Source of the DNA: an uncultured Roseobacter sp.
GTDB taxonomy: Bacteria > Pseudomonadota > Alphaproteobacteria > Rhodobacterales > Rhodobacteraceae
DNA length: 64,000 nucleotides
NCBI RefSeq assembly: GCF_947499265.1
Contig: NZ_CANMNK010000006.1
Span: forward strand, 372,001 to 436,000
Reading direction: 5' to 3'
Shown: positions 34,719 through 43,930 of the stretch, piece by piece
Layout of the letters: each line of letters starts with the position of its first letter
How positions within the stretch are numbered: position 1 is the first letter of the stretch
Position numbers and translations under genes: made by a program
The notes under the pieces: generated by a model
Databases searched by the model: none
What the model saw: the letters and a program-made list of their open reading frames with translations, nothing else
Told to the model about the DNA's origin: nothing

Positions 34719-35665
34719 TCATGCCGTGGTTTCTCTGCGGTTTTGGTTTGGTGCTTCTCCTGCTTGCAGGGGATGCGCTGGTCAAAGGCGCGGTTAACCT
34801 CAGCCTGCGCTTGGGCGTGCCCGCGCTGATTGTCAGCCTGACCATCGTGGCCTTTGGCACCTCGGCGCCGGAACTGCTGATTTCCATTCAGGCCATCAAG
34901 GACAATGCGCCTGGTCTTGCCTTGGGCAATGTGGTGGGGTCCAATACGGCCAATATTCTGCTGGTCCTGGGCGTGCCTGCCTTGCTGGCGACCATGCATA
35001 CCGCCGAGTGTAACACCCGCAAAACCTATAACTTCATGATCCTCGCAAGTGTGCTCTTCATCGGGCTGGCCTTTCGCGGGGTGTTTGACTGGATCGCAGG
35101 CCTTGTGCTGCTGACCGGGCTGGCGCTGATGCTGGGGGATGCCTTTCGCGATGCGCATCAGCACCGTCAGGCCTGCAAGGATGACCCGGAAGAAGAGCCG
35201 GAAGGCGCCGACCCGGACATGCCCTGGTGGCGCATCTTTGTGTTTCTGGTATTGGGCCTCATTGGCCTGCCGCTGGGGGCGGATCTGCTGGTGGATAACG
35301 CCACGATCATCGCCAAGACCTACGGCGTCTCGGACACCGTTATCGGGCTGACCCTCGTCGCCATCGGGACGTCGCTGCCGGAGCTGGCAACGACGGTCAT
35401 GGCCGCACTCCGCCGTCAGGCCGATGTGGCTCTGGGCAATGTCATCGGGTCGAACATGTTCAACCTGCTGGCCATCATCGGCATCGCCAGTTTCGTGGGA
35501 CCCATCCCCGTGGATCCGGGATTTTTGACCTTTGATCTCTGGGTCATGCTGGGCGCCTCTGTCCTTTTGTTCCCTTTCGTCTATCTGTGCTGGAACATCA
35601 CGCGGTTTTGGGGTGTGATCCTGACGGCCCTCTATGTGGCCTATCTGGTGATCGTCCTCAGCTGA
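34715..35665 (+). CDS. Calcium/sodium antiporter (CaCA family)
   Basis: Cation antiporter of 316 residues with ten helices in two inverted repeats. The alpha repeats are VAFGTSAPELLISIQA with GNVVGSNTANILLVLG (about 48-90) and VAIGTSLPELATTVMAAL with GNVIGSNMFNLLAIIG (about 215-258). An acidic loop (DDPEEEPEGADPD) joins the halves in the cytoplasm. YrbG-like; exports calcium or exchanges it for sodium. Coupled to the upstream small gene by ATGA. Confidence 0.94.
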   Translation: MIMPWFLCGFGLVLLLLAGDALVKGAVNLSLRLGVPALIVSLTIVAFGTSAPELLISIQAIKDNAPGLALGNVVGSNTANILLVLGVPALLATMHTAECNTRKTYNFMILASVLFIGLAFRGVFDWIAGLVLLTGLALMLGDAFRDAHQHRQACKDDPEEEPEGADPDMPWWRIFVFLVLGLIGLPLGADLLVDNATIIAKTYGVSDTVIGLTLVAIGTSLPELATTVMAALRRQADVALGNVIGSNMFNLLAIIGIASFVGPIPVDPGFLTFDLWVMLGASVLLFPFVYLCWNITRFWGVILTALYVAYLVIVLS

Positions 35666-35687
35666 CACATCAAAGGGAGTATTCGGT

Positions 35688-36467
35688 ATGGCCACAGCGC
35701 TTGTTACCGGGGCAGGCCACCGCATTGGCCGCGCCATGGCACTTTATCTGGCGGATCGGGGGTACGACGTGGGCGTGCATTACGCCTCATCCGACAAGGG
35801 TGCGCGCGAAACCGTTGCACTGATCGAGGCTCAAGGGCGCCGCGCCGTGGCCCTTCAGGCCGATCTGCTGGAGGATGCCCAGACGGAGGCATTGTTTGCC
35901 AAGACGGTTGAGCATCTGGGGGGGCCGGTCACTTGTCTGATCAATAACGCTTCGATCTTTGAATATGACACCGTGGAAAGCGCGACCCGCGCGACCTGGG
36001 ACAAGCACATGCAAAGTAATCTGCGCGCGCCTTTCGTGCTGACGCAGGCGATGGCCACACAGGGGCTGAAACCGGCCGTGGATGACGCGGGAGAGCCCGT
36101 AGCGACAGGATTGGTCATCAACATGGTCGATCAGCGCGTGCGCAAGCTGACACCAGAATTCATGACCTATACGCTGGCCAAGATGGGGCTTTGGGCGATG
36201 ACGCGGACAACGGCGCAGGCGCTAGCACCTGCCATACGGGTGAACGGCATCGGACCGGGCCCGACGCTGCAGGGCGGACGCCAGTCAGCGGAACATTTTG
36301 CCCAACAACGGGCGAATACAACCCTGGAACGAGGCTCAAATCCGCAGGATATGACCGCCGCATTGGGCTACTTTCTGGATGCGCCCGCAGTGACCGGGCA
36401 ATTGCTCTGTGTCGACGGCGGCCAGCACCTTGCGTGGCAGACCCCGGACGTTCTGGGCGTGGAGTAG
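35688..36467 (+). CDS. SDR-family oxidoreductase (pteridine reductase-like)
   Basis: Short-chain dehydrogenase of 259 residues. The cofactor motif TGAGHRIGRAMA with arginine after H resembles pteridine reductase/FolM enzymes; NNAS and the catalytic YTLAK follow, and the PGPTLQG segment near 188 is also FolM-like. GGGAG ribosome site. A role in dihydromonapterin or folate reduction is plausible but not proven. Confidence 0.85.
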   Translation: MATALVTGAGHRIGRAMALYLADRGYDVGVHYASSDKGARETVALIEAQGRRAVALQADLLEDAQTEALFAKTVEHLGGPVTCLINNASIFEYDTVESATRATWDKHMQSNLRAPFVLTQAMATQGLKPAVDDAGEPVATGLVINMVDQRVRKLTPEFMTYTLAKMGLWAMTRTTAQALAPAIRVNGIGPGPTLQGGRQSAEHFAQQRANTTLERGSNPQDMTAALGYFLDAPAVTGQLLCVDGGQHLAWQTPDVLGVE

Positions 36468-36759
36468 GGGTGGGTTGCCGTGCAAGTTTTGCACCGTCTT
36501 AACAGGTGTTACAAAACCGTTACCAAAATGTCTTTGTTTTCAAAAACTTGCGCTGGGGAAAAGAAAATACTCAATGAAAACAGAGTGTTGAATATGTGCC
36601 TATTTTTTAGGCAAATCGCAGAAATGCCCAAATTAAAACGAAAATTTCCAAATGGCGGGAAGTTATCGCCAGAGTTATCCACACGAATAGTGGACAGCTT
36701 ATCGCTTGCAGTTGGCTGCGCTACAGTGCAGCGAAAGCCCAGAATCACCACAGGTTTAC
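36468..36759. other. AT-rich intergenic region before uvrC with a DnaA box
   Basis: About 290 bp, markedly AT-rich from about 36500 to 36680 against high-GC surroundings, with no credible gene. It holds a perfect DnaA box TTATCCACA at 36675-36683 and two more TTATC elements at 36663 and 36699, so all three are offset by multiples of 12 bp. It may be a DnaA-regulated uvrC promoter or a DnaA-binding locus; a replication origin is not supported by flanking genes. Confidence 0.5.
36675..36683 (+). promoter_or_regulatory. Consensus DnaA box
   Basis: TTATCCACA, identical to the E. coli R1-type box, 77 bp upstream of the uvrC ATG and within the AT-rich region. TTATCGCCA and TTATCGCTT nearby are weaker matches. 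Confidence 0.55.
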
Positions 36760-38637
36760 ATGACAGAGTCGCGTGACACACAGCCCAAGGATGTGCCGAC
36801 CGGCCACGAGGTAATTCAGGGTTATCTCAAGACCCTCGATACTTCACCGGGTGTCTACCGCATGCTGGATGCTGAAAGCCGCGTTTTATACGTCGGCAAG
36901 GCGCGCAATCTGCGCGCGCGGGTCAGCAATTATGCGCGCCCTGCAGGCCATTCGGGTCGCATCGCGCGGATGATCGCCAATACCGCATCGATGATGTTTC
37001 TGACCACGCGCACGGAAACCGAAGCCCTGCTGCTGGAGCAGAACCTGATCAAGCAGCTCAAGCCGAAGTTCAACGTGCTGCTGCGCGACGACAAGAGCTT
37101 TCCCAACATCCTTGTCACGGCGGATCACGATTTCCCTCAGATTAAAAAGCACCGCGGGGCCAAGAAGGAGAAAGGCAGCTACTACGGACCGTTCGCCTCC
37201 GCAGGAGCGGTAAACCGGACGCTCAACCAATTGCAGCGGGTGTTCCTGCTGCGCGATTGTTCCAACGCAATGTTTGAGAGCCGGACACGGCCCTGTTTGC
37301 AATATCAGATCAAACGATGCTCCGCCCCCTGCGTGGGCAAGATTAGCCCGAAAGACTATCAGCAGACCGTGCGCGATGCGGAAAAGTTTCTGACCGGCAA
37401 GACCACCGATATTCAGGCGCGGCTGGCCGCTGAGATGGGGGCGGCATCGGAGGCCATGGCGTTCGAACGGGCAGCGGCCCTGCGCGATCGGATCAAGGCG
37501 CTGACGCAGGTGCAGACAGCCCAGGGCATCAACCCCAAGGGCGTCACCGAGGCGGATATCATCGCCCTGCACATGGATGGCGGGCAGGCCTGCGTGCAGG
37601 TGTTTTTCATTCGCGCCAATCAGAATTGGGGGAACCGCGACTATTATCCGCGGGTTGGTGCGGATGTCGATGCGGCCGAAGCGTTGGAGGCATTCATCGG
37701 TCAGTTTTACGACACCAAAGAGCCGCCGCGGCAATTGATCCTGAGCAATGATATTGAAAACCCGGATCTGATGGCCGAAGCCCTGAGCGGCAAACTGGGT
37801 CGCAAGGTCGAGTTGGTGGTGCCCAAGCGAGGCGAAAAAGCGGAACTCATCGACGGTGCCTTGCGCAACGCACGCGAATCCCTAGCGCGCAAGATGGCGG
37901 AGACCGCAACGCAGGCCCGCCTGATGAAAGGCATTGCCGAGGCCTTTGACCTCAGCGCGCCGCCGGAGCGGATCGAGGTCTATGACAACTCGCACATCCA
38001 GGGCGCATTCGCGGTGGGTGCAATGATTGTGGCGGGACCTGAGGGGTTCATGAAGAACCAGTACCGCAAGTTCAATATCCGCGGCGACGATCTGACGCCG
38101 GGGGACGATTTCGGCATGATGAAAGAGGTGCTGACCCGGCGGTTCAAACGCCTGATCAAGGAAGATCCGGATCGCAAGGAGGGGCATTGGCCTGATCTGC
38201 TGCTGATCGATGGGGGCGCAGGTCAGGTAAGCGCGGTGCGCGCAATCATGCGAGAATACGGGGTGGAGGACATCCCGATGGTGGGTGTGGCAAAGGGGAT
38301 CGACCGGGATGCGGGTAAAGAGGAATTCTACCGGACCGGCAAGCCAGCCTTTGCCCTGCGCCACAATGATCCGGTGCTCTATTTCGTGCAGCGCTTGCGG
38401 GACGAGGCGCATCGGTTTGCGATTGGCACCCATCGCGCCAAACGATCAAAAGCGGTTGGGGCAACACCACTTGATGATGTGCCCGGCGTGGGGGCGGCGC
38501 GCAAACGCGCGCTGCTCGCGCACTTTGGATCTGCCAAGGCAGTGGCACGCGCCAACCTGAGCGACCTGAAAGCGGTGGAGGGGGTGTCCGGGGCGCTCGC
38601 GGAAAAAATATACGACTTCTTTCATGAGCGCGGTTGA
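36760..38637 (+). CDS. uvrC: Excinuclease ABC subunit C
   Basis: Nucleotide excision repair nuclease of 625 residues that makes both cuts around UvrB-bound damage. Order: GIY-YIG domain ([23 protein letters not shown], about 26-50), a cysteine cluster with [15 protein letters not shown], the UVR motif ([14 protein letters not shown], about 225-240), the RNase H-like endonuclease ([20 protein letters not shown]), and C-terminal helix-hairpin-helix repeats ([28 protein letters not shown]). The start at 36760 gives the usual length; the frame is open 18 codons further upstream. Confidence 0.97.
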   Translation: MTESRDTQPKDVPTGHEVIQGYLKTLDTSPGVYRMLDAESRVLYVGKARNLRARVSNYARPAGHSGRIARMIANTASMMFLTTRTETEALLLEQNLIKQLKPKFNVLLRDDKSFPNILVTADHDFPQIKKHRGAKKEKGSYYGPFASAGAVNRTLNQLQRVFLLRDCSNAMFESRTRPCLQYQIKRCSAPCVGKISPKDYQQTVRDAEKFLTGKTTDIQARLAAEMGAASEAMAFERAAALRDRIKALTQVQTAQGINPKGVTEADIIALHMDGGQACVQVFFIRANQNWGNRDYYPRVGADVDAAEALEAFIGQFYDTKEPPRQLILSNDIENPDLMAEALSGKLGRKVELVVPKRGEKAELIDGALRNARESLARKMAETATQARLMKGIAEAFDLSAPPERIEVYDNSHIQGAFAVGAMIVAGPEGFMKNQYRKFNIRGDDLTPGDDFGMMKEVLTRRFKRLIKEDPDRKEGHWPDLLLIDGGAGQVSAVRAIMREYGVEDIPMVGVAKGIDRDAGKEEFYRTGKPAFALRHNDPVLYFVQRLRDEAHRFAIGTHRAKRSKAVGATPLDDVPGVGAARKRALLAHFGSAKAVARANLSDLKAVEGVSGALAEKIYDFFHERG

Positions 38638-38774
38638 TCCGAAGGCCGCGTGTGCCACGCGACACGATGTTTGATTTTGGCGCGAGCTGGAACGGCGCGG
38701 GTCCTGTCGCAGAATTGCGCCGGGCTGTACCGTTGTCGCTTTCACCCCCATTTGTGGCACTGTAAGGTGGTCGC

Positions 38775-39440
38775 ATGACTTTGACGTTGCCGAACCTGCT
38801 GACCATTATCCGCCTGATTGCAGCCCCCATGGTTGCGGTTATGTTTTTATATTTCACAAGACCTTATGCGGATTGGTTCGCACTGGTGCTTTTCGTCTCA
38901 GCCGCGATCACCGACTGGTTTGACGGCTATCTTGCGCGGGCCTGGAAACAGGAGACAAAACTCGGCGCGATGCTGGATCCGATTGCTGACAAGGCGATGG
39001 TGGTAATCGCCTTGATGGTCATTATCGGGTTTTCCAGTTGGTCACCCTGGCTGGTGCTGCCCGCGACGGTGATCCTCTTTCGTGAGGTCTTTGTCTCCGG
39101 GTTGCGTGAATTCTTGGGCGACACCGCGGGCACGCTGAAGGTCACCAAACTGGCGAAGTGGAAGACCACCTGTCAGATGGTCGCAATTGCTGTGCTGTTT
39201 TCACATGGTGTTTTCGAGCATTATCTGGGGATGTCGGCCTATGGCATGGATCAGACCATGGTAAATGCGATCTTTGCGGGCACGGAGCCGGACCTGCAAG
39301 GACTGCGCTGGAAACATGCTGCGATGGAATGGGCGGGCAGTTCTGGGCTGGTGCTCTTGTGGGTCGCCGCGGCGTTGACGCTGATTACGGGCTTGGATTA
39401 CTTTGCGAAGTCACTGCCTTATCTGAAGGATGATCGTTGA
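38775..39440 (+). CDS. pgsA: CDP-diacylglycerol-glycerol-3-phosphate 3-phosphatidyltransferase
   Basis: Inner-membrane enzyme of phosphatidylglycerol synthesis, 221 residues. The CDP-alcohol phosphotransferase signature D-x2-D-G-x2-A-R-x8-G-x3-D-x3-D is complete: D47, D50, D68 and D72 (DWFDGYLAR, LGAMLDPIAD). About six helices. A segment of some 35 residues at 150-190 (YGMDQTMVNAIFAGTEPD) is longer than in many PgsA. The stop overlaps moaD by one base. Confidence 0.95.
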   Translation: MTLTLPNLLTIIRLIAAPMVAVMFLYFTRPYADWFALVLFVSAAITDWFDGYLARAWKQETKLGAMLDPIADKAMVVIALMVIIGFSSWSPWLVLPATVILFREVFVSGLREFLGDTAGTLKVTKLAKWKTTCQMVAIAVLFSHGVFEHYLGMSAYGMDQTMVNAIFAGTEPDLQGLRWKHAAMEWAGSSGLVLLWVAAALTLITGLDYFAKSLPYLKDDR

Positions 39441-39685
39441 TGGATGTACTGTATTTTGCCTGGGTGCGCGAACGCATCGGGCTGCCCCGCGAGAAGCTGA
39501 ACACCTCGGCGCAAACTGTCTCTGATCTGGTGGATGAACTGGTTGCGCGGGAGGATCGCTATGCGGTGGCCTTTGCAGATCGGTCCGCCTTGCGCGTGGC
39601 ACTTGATCAGGAGTTGAGCGATTTTGACGCCAGGCTGGACGGTGTGCGAGAGGTTGCGTTTTTCCCGCCGATGACAGGGGGCTAG
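39440..39685 (+). CDS. moaD: Molybdopterin synthase sulfur carrier subunit
   Basis: Ubiquitin-like sulfur carrier of 81 residues ending in the required Gly-Gly (FFPPMTGG). MoaD supplies the thiocarboxylate for converting precursor Z to molybdopterin. The ATG at 39440 overlaps the pgsA stop (TGATG). Next to moaE; serves molybdenum enzymes such as the xanthine dehydrogenase at 52996-56669. Confidence 0.95.
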   Translation: MDVLYFAWVRERIGLPREKLNTSAQTVSDLVDELVAREDRYAVAFADRSALRVALDQELSDFDARLDGVREVAFFPPMTGG

Positions 39686-39688
39686 GGC

Positions 39689-40132
39689 ATGCGCGTTTCG
39701 GTTCAGGAAGCGCCGTTTGATCCCGGGCAGGAGGTCAACACCTTTGCAAAGGGGCGCAAGGACGTCGGCGCCGTGGTCAGCTTCACCGGGGTGGTGCGTG
39801 ATACCGGGGACGAAGCCCTGCACGCCATGGAGATCGAGCACTATCCGGGCATGACCGAAGCGGCACTGACCGACATTGCCAAAGAGGCGCAGGCGCGGTG
39901 GTCATTGGCCGATACATTGGTCATCCACAGATACGGTCGATTGGAGCCGGGGGAGATGATCATGATGGTCGCAACCGCCGCCCGGCACCGAAAGGACGCC
40001 TTTGAAGCCGCGGAATTCCTGATGGATTACCTGAAGTCCCGCGCGCCTTTCTGGAAACGGGAGGTGACCGAGAAAGGCGCCTCCTGGGTCGCGGCACGTG
40101 ACGAGGATGAGGACGCGCTGAGCCGTTGGTGA
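39689..40132 (+). CDS. moaE: Molybdopterin synthase catalytic subunit
   Basis: Large subunit of molybdopterin synthase, 147 residues. Conserved parts: GAVVSFTGVVRD, MEIEHYPGMTE, HRYGRLEPGE and the active-site lysines in YLKSRAPFWKREV. Forms a heterotetramer with MoaD. Starts 3 bp after the moaD stop. Confidence 0.96.
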   Translation: MRVSVQEAPFDPGQEVNTFAKGRKDVGAVVSFTGVVRDTGDEALHAMEIEHYPGMTEAALTDIAKEAQARWSLADTLVIHRYGRLEPGEMIMMVATAARHRKDAFEAAEFLMDYLKSRAPFWKREVTEKGASWVAARDEDEDALSRW

Positions 40133-40227
40133 CGGGCGGCAACGCGGCCTATTGACGTGTATCAAGGCGGTGATCGGGTGCGATTGCTACTCTGAAGTCA
40201 TCAAATGACAACAGAGGAGACAGTTGA

Positions 40228-40674
40228 ATGTTCAAGACAATTACAGTCGGTTTCGATGGATCTGGTCCGTCGGAAAATGCACTGCGCCTGGCGTGTGATC
40301 TTGCCGCAAATTATGATTCCGAAATCCATATTGTGCACACGCCAAAGCCTGAAACGGTGGCTTTCGCGATGGGGGCCGTGGCGGGGTATCACGTGGCGAC
40401 AACCATGCCGTCGCACGAAGAAGTGGCTGAAAGTGCACAGAAACTGCTGGATCAGGCCAAGAAAATCACCGCTGAGGCCGGCCAGACGAAGGTCACCACC
40501 GAAGTTGGCGAAGGCGATCCCGCGCAATCCCTCTTGGATCACGCAAATAAGGCCGGGTCAGACCTAATCGTGACCGGACGGCGGGGCCTGGGCAATCTGA
40601 CTGCGATGGTTTTGGGCAGCACATCCCAACGTGTCGGTCATCTGGCGCAATGCGCGCATCTTACCGTGATGTAG
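40228..40674 (+). CDS. Universal stress protein (UspA family)
   Basis: Single Usp domain of 148 residues. N-terminal TITVGFDGSGPSENALRLACDLA and the C-terminal nucleotide-binding stretch TGRRGLGNLTAMVLGSTSQRVGHLA, matching the ATP-binding G-x2-G-x9-G-S/T type. A GGAG ribosome site precedes the ATG. The stop abuts the stop of the convergent coiled-coil gene with no spacer. Confidence 0.94.
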   Translation: MFKTITVGFDGSGPSENALRLACDLAANYDSEIHIVHTPKPETVAFAMGAVAGYHVATTMPSHEEVAESAQKLLDQAKKITAEAGQTKVTTEVGEGDPAQSLLDHANKAGSDLIVTGRRGLGNLTAMVLGSTSQRVGHLAQCAHLTVM

Positions 40675-41001
40675 CTAGCCTGCGCGCTGCCGATCAATGT
40701 GCGCGCGCAGTTCTTCGGCCTCGTGGCGCGCGTCGCGCAGCCCGTCCATCGCGGCCCTTAGCTCGGCCTCGGTCTGCGCGAGCTGGTTTGTAAGTTCCGC
40801 TTCGCGTTGTTGCAGGTAGGTGATCGCCTGATCCCGTGTCTCCTCGGCCTCGTGCAACTCCTGGCTCATCCGGTCCAGTTGTGCGACGTCATCTGCAGCA
40901 ACGCGGGTGAACCGGTGCACGATCCAGTTTGCGAACCATCCCAGACAGAAGGCGACAAACAGGATGATCGCGGTCGCAATGACAAACTCTGTCCTACTCA
41001 T
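40675..41001 (-). CDS. Small membrane-anchored coiled-coil protein (108 aa)
   Basis: One N-terminal membrane helix (FVIATAIILFVAFCLGWFANWI, residues 5-26) followed by a long coiled coil (about 40-105, QLDRMSQELHEAEETRDQAIT, AELTNQLAQTEAELRAAMDGL). Its ATG overlaps the end of the OmpA-BON gene by 8 bp, so it is the second gene of that operon. Probably an envelope protein; function unknown. Confidence 0.8.
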   Translation of the reverse strand: MSRTEFVIATAIILFVAFCLGWFANWIVHRFTRVAADDVAQLDRMSQELHEAEETRDQAITYLQQREAELTNQLAQTEAELRAAMDGLRDARHEAEELRAHIDRQRAG

Positions 41002-42907
41002 CGCTGTTTCCTTCCACCTCGGCATCGGCGCCGTCACCCTGCGTCCCTATATCACTGGATTCTGCAACGCTTTCCAGTGCTGATTCACCTTCGGGGATAG
41101 ATGGTTCCGGCCGGATCAGGCGGAATTCGATGCGCCGGTTGGCTTCGCGCCCGTCTTCGCTGTCGTTTTCCGCGATGGGCCGGGCTTCGCCGTAGCCCTT
41201 CGCAACGAAGGATCCGGTCAAAACCCGCCGCGCGCGCAATTCATTAAGCACCGATTCAGCCCGCGCCTGGCTGAGGGCGAGGTTCATCTCCTCGCGGCCC
41301 TGGCTATCCGTATGGCCTTGCACTTCGAGCCGCATGTCGCCGCACTCCTGCAATACCTCGGCGATACTGTCCATTGTGGACAGCGCCGTGGCATCGATGG
41401 TGGCGCTTCCCGGCTCGAATATGATCTTGGCCTGCGAGATAATATCGGCAATGGCGACTTCGCACTCTTCCGGTGTCGGTATTGAGGCGACGGGATCCAG
41501 CTCTTCGACGTAGCGGATGTCGATCTCGAAGGTGCTGTCCTGACCCAGTTTGCTGGCCATCAACTGGGCGACAATCGCACTGGCATTCTGATTACCCGAC
41601 TTGCCATTCAACGTAATGGCATCCGGGGTCACCGTCACGGCGCCGTTGTTGAGGAAAGCCAGCGCCTGAATGCCTGTCAGCACACGGGCGGACCAATCGG
41701 CGGGCAAATCAGGGACAACACGCGCGGCGGTATAGACGTTTTCAGAACCAAACTTTGCCCGTGCGAAACTGTCCGCGACCTCACGCATCTTCTCATCCGA
41801 AATCCGACCGCGCAATTGCACCTGACCTTCTGGGCTCAGCGTTGCAACGAATTCGGGTGGGCCAATGGCAGGGTCCGGCGTTTCCGGCAGGATCGGAAAG
41901 AGCGCAAAGACATCCGGCAAACCGGTCTCTAACTCTCCGGTCACGCGGTCAAACAGGCGTTGGTCGGTGCCTTCCGCAGCCACAAGGGTTACATCCGCGT
42001 TTGAAAAGGTGATGCTGCCTGCGCCCAATTCGGCCAGCGCGGCGATGGCCCGTTCGACGGCTTCTGCCCAGTTCGCCGATGGCACGCCCATGCCGATCGT
42101 GCAGCGACCGGGGCCGGTCAATCCGGCCTCGAAGGCGGCAGTGAGAATGCGTCGCTGGCTGGCATCGGTATCCGCCGAGCAGGCATCGAAACGCGCACCT
42201 GTCTCGTCCATGACAAAGCGCAGGGTAAAGGGCGTGATCACCGGGCGCGGTGCCGTGATATTGAGCGAGAGGCGCAACGCTGGCGGGGCGGAGCGGATAA
42301 GGGTTTGTTCCATCTCAGCCTTGGCCTCGGCGCTGTCGGCGATGGCGGTGATTTCCACGCGTCCCGCGGTGACGGACACCTTTGCACGCGGCAAATCTTC
42401 AATCGCGCCGATGGCAAAGGCCAGCGCATCTTCCCAGCCGCTTGGGGGAGGATAGTCGGCGGTTTCCAGCAGGTCAGTGACCGGCAGATCGCTCATCGCG
42501 CTGAAGCCTTCCACTAGCGCCTCCCGATCCGTCGCTTCGGGGATCAGGCCAATGATCGACAGCCCGGCGGTGTTGCGCAGCACCTCTGCGGAAAACCTCG
42601 GCGGGGGAATGGCCGCAACCGCCTCGACCTCCATCAGGTCAATCACGCGCGCGGCATCCACAACCGAGCCCGCCACACTTAGCGCCTGAAAGCGCAGCGC
42701 CTCGGTTGGCGCAGTTCCGGCCAGGGCGACACGCAGCCCATCCGCCTCGACCTCGGCCCAGATCAGGCTGTTTTCATCCAGGGCGGTCCGCACGCCGATT
42801 TCGGAGGAATCCTCGATCAGCTGTACAGAAGAATTTGCTGCAACCAGAGATACCGCAGCGGCGGCAACAAAGGCAGAAGCGATCATTGTGTAGTAGGACA
42901 GGCGCAT
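40994..42907 (-). CDS. OmpA-family protein with BON-like repeats
   Basis: Envelope protein of 637 residues. N-terminal signal or anchor (MIASAFVAAAAVSLVAANSS), then repeated BON-like segments (GLRVALAGTAPTEALRF, KVSVTAGRVEITAIADSAEAK, GQVQLRGRISDEKMREV), and a C-terminal OmpA peptidoglycan-binding domain (about 510-625: IIFEPGSATIDATALSTM, LEVQGHTDSQGREEMNLALSQARAE, RRIEFRL). Probably links the outer membrane or periplasm to the cell wall. The start at 42907 is chosen for its signal sequence. Confidence 0.9.
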   Translation of the reverse strand: MRLSYYTMIASAFVAAAAVSLVAANSSVQLIEDSSEIGVRTALDENSLIWAEVEADGLRVALAGTAPTEALRFQALSVAGSVVDAARVIDLMEVEAVAAIPPPRFSAEVLRNTAGLSIIGLIPEATDREALVEGFSAMSDLPVTDLLETADYPPPSGWEDALAFAIGAIEDLPRAKVSVTAGRVEITAIADSAEAKAEMEQTLIRSAPPALRLSLNITAPRPVITPFTLRFVMDETGARFDACSADTDASQRRILTAAFEAGLTGPGRCTIGMGVPSANWAEAVERAIAALAELGAGSITFSNADVTLVAAEGTDQRLFDRVTGELETGLPDVFALFPILPETPDPAIGPPEFVATLSPEGQVQLRGRISDEKMREVADSFARAKFGSENVYTAARVVPDLPADWSARVLTGIQALAFLNNGAVTVTPDAITLNGKSGNQNASAIVAQLMASKLGQDSTFEIDIRYVEELDPVASIPTPEECEVAIADIISQAKIIFEPGSATIDATALSTMDSIAEVLQECGDMRLEVQGHTDSQGREEMNLALSQARAESVLNELRARRVLTGSFVAKGYGEARPIAENDSEDGREANRRIEFRLIRPEPSIPEGESALESVAESSDIGTQGDGADAEVEGNSDE

Positions 42908-42967
42908 GTCACCCTGTGGCTGAAACCGAGTCCCCCACGTGATACGCCCCCTGAGGTGTGGATTCAA

Positions 42968-43930
42968 TCACACCAAAAGCGCTGCCACAAAAAAGAACAG
43001 CGGGATCATGCCTGTATCCCGGTTGGCGCGGAAAAGCTGCAGCAGTTTCGCACTGTCTTCGATGTCCAGACCGCGCAGCTGCCAGGCCATGTGCCAGCCC
43101 ATGGCCCAGGGACCGGCCAGCACCAGCACCATGGCCATGACGTTCGCCTGCGGCAGGGCGGTGAAGATGACTGCTAGCCCCATCAGCCCCACAGTGGCCA
43201 TCAGAAAACGCCGCAGCCACGCCGGGCTCTTGTCGCCAAAGAGGCGCGCGGTAGACTTTATGCCGATCAATGCGTCGTCTTCGGTGTCCTGATGCGCATA
43301 GATCGTGTCGTAAAAAAGCGTCCATGCGATCCCCGCGAGATAGAGCACAACAGCCGGCGCTTGCAATGTGCCGCTATGGGCGGTCCAGGCCAGCAATGCG
43401 CCCCAGTTGAAGGCCAGGCCCAGAAACACCTGCGGCCACCACGTGAATCGCTTGGCAAAAGGGTAGATCGCCACCGGCAGCAGGGCCAGAATGCCCAGGG
43501 CAATAGCGGCCAGATTGAAGGTCAGCAGAATGCCGAAGGCCAGCAGCGATTGTAGGCACATCCAGATCACGGCCCCGCGCATACTCACCTGACCGGAGGG
43601 GATGGGGCGTGAGCGCGTCCGGTCCACGCTGCCGTCGAAGTCGCGGTCGGTGATGTCATTCCAGGTGCATCCGGCGCCACGCATCAGCCACGCGCCGAAC
43701 CCGCAGCCCACCGCAATCCACAGGTCATGCCAGCTCGCCTGCTGGTCGTGCAGCATCGCAAGCGTCAGACCCCACCAGCAGGGCAGCAGCAGCAGCCAGG
43801 TGCCAATCGGTCGGTCCGCCCGGCTGAGCCGCAGATAGGGGCGTGTCCACGCGGGCGCCGTCGTATCGACCCAATTGTCTTTTACCGCATCTGCAACCTG
43901 ACCATCTGGTGCTGCCTTGAGGTCTTGCAT
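42968..43930 (-). CDS. ubiA: 4-hydroxybenzoate polyprenyltransferase
   Basis: Membrane prenyltransferase of ubiquinone synthesis, 320 residues with eight or nine helices. The two Asp-rich motifs are NDITDRDFDGSVDRTRSRP (about 98-116) and YDTIYAHQDTEDD (about 215-227). The ATG at 43930 abuts, back to back, the ATG of rsmE at 43931 within CATATG; GGAGAG lies upstream inside rsmE. A longer reading frame upstream lies antisense to rsmE and is spurious. Confidence 0.94.
   Translation of the reverse strand: MQDLKAAPDGQVADAVKDNWVDTTAPAWTRPYLRLSRADRPIGTWLLLLPCWWGLTLAMLHDQQASWHDLWIAVGCGFGAWLMRGAGCTWNDITDRDFDGSVDRTRSRPIPSGQVSMRGAVIWMCLQSLLAFGILLTFNLAAIALGILALLPVAIYPFAKRFTWWPQVFLGLAFNWGALLAWTAHSGTLQAPAVVLYLAGIAWTLFYDTIYAHQDTEDDALIGIKSTARLFGDKSPAWLRRFLMATVGLMGLAVIFTALPQANVMAMVLVLAGPWAMGWHMAWQLRGLDIEDSAKLLQLFRANRDTGMIPLFFFVAALLV

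Noticed and set aside
36468-36759. Chromosomal or plasmid replication origin
   Set aside because: Only one consensus DnaA box, and none of the usual origin neighbours (dnaA, hemE, parA/B, repABC); kept only as an AT-rich DnaA-box region.
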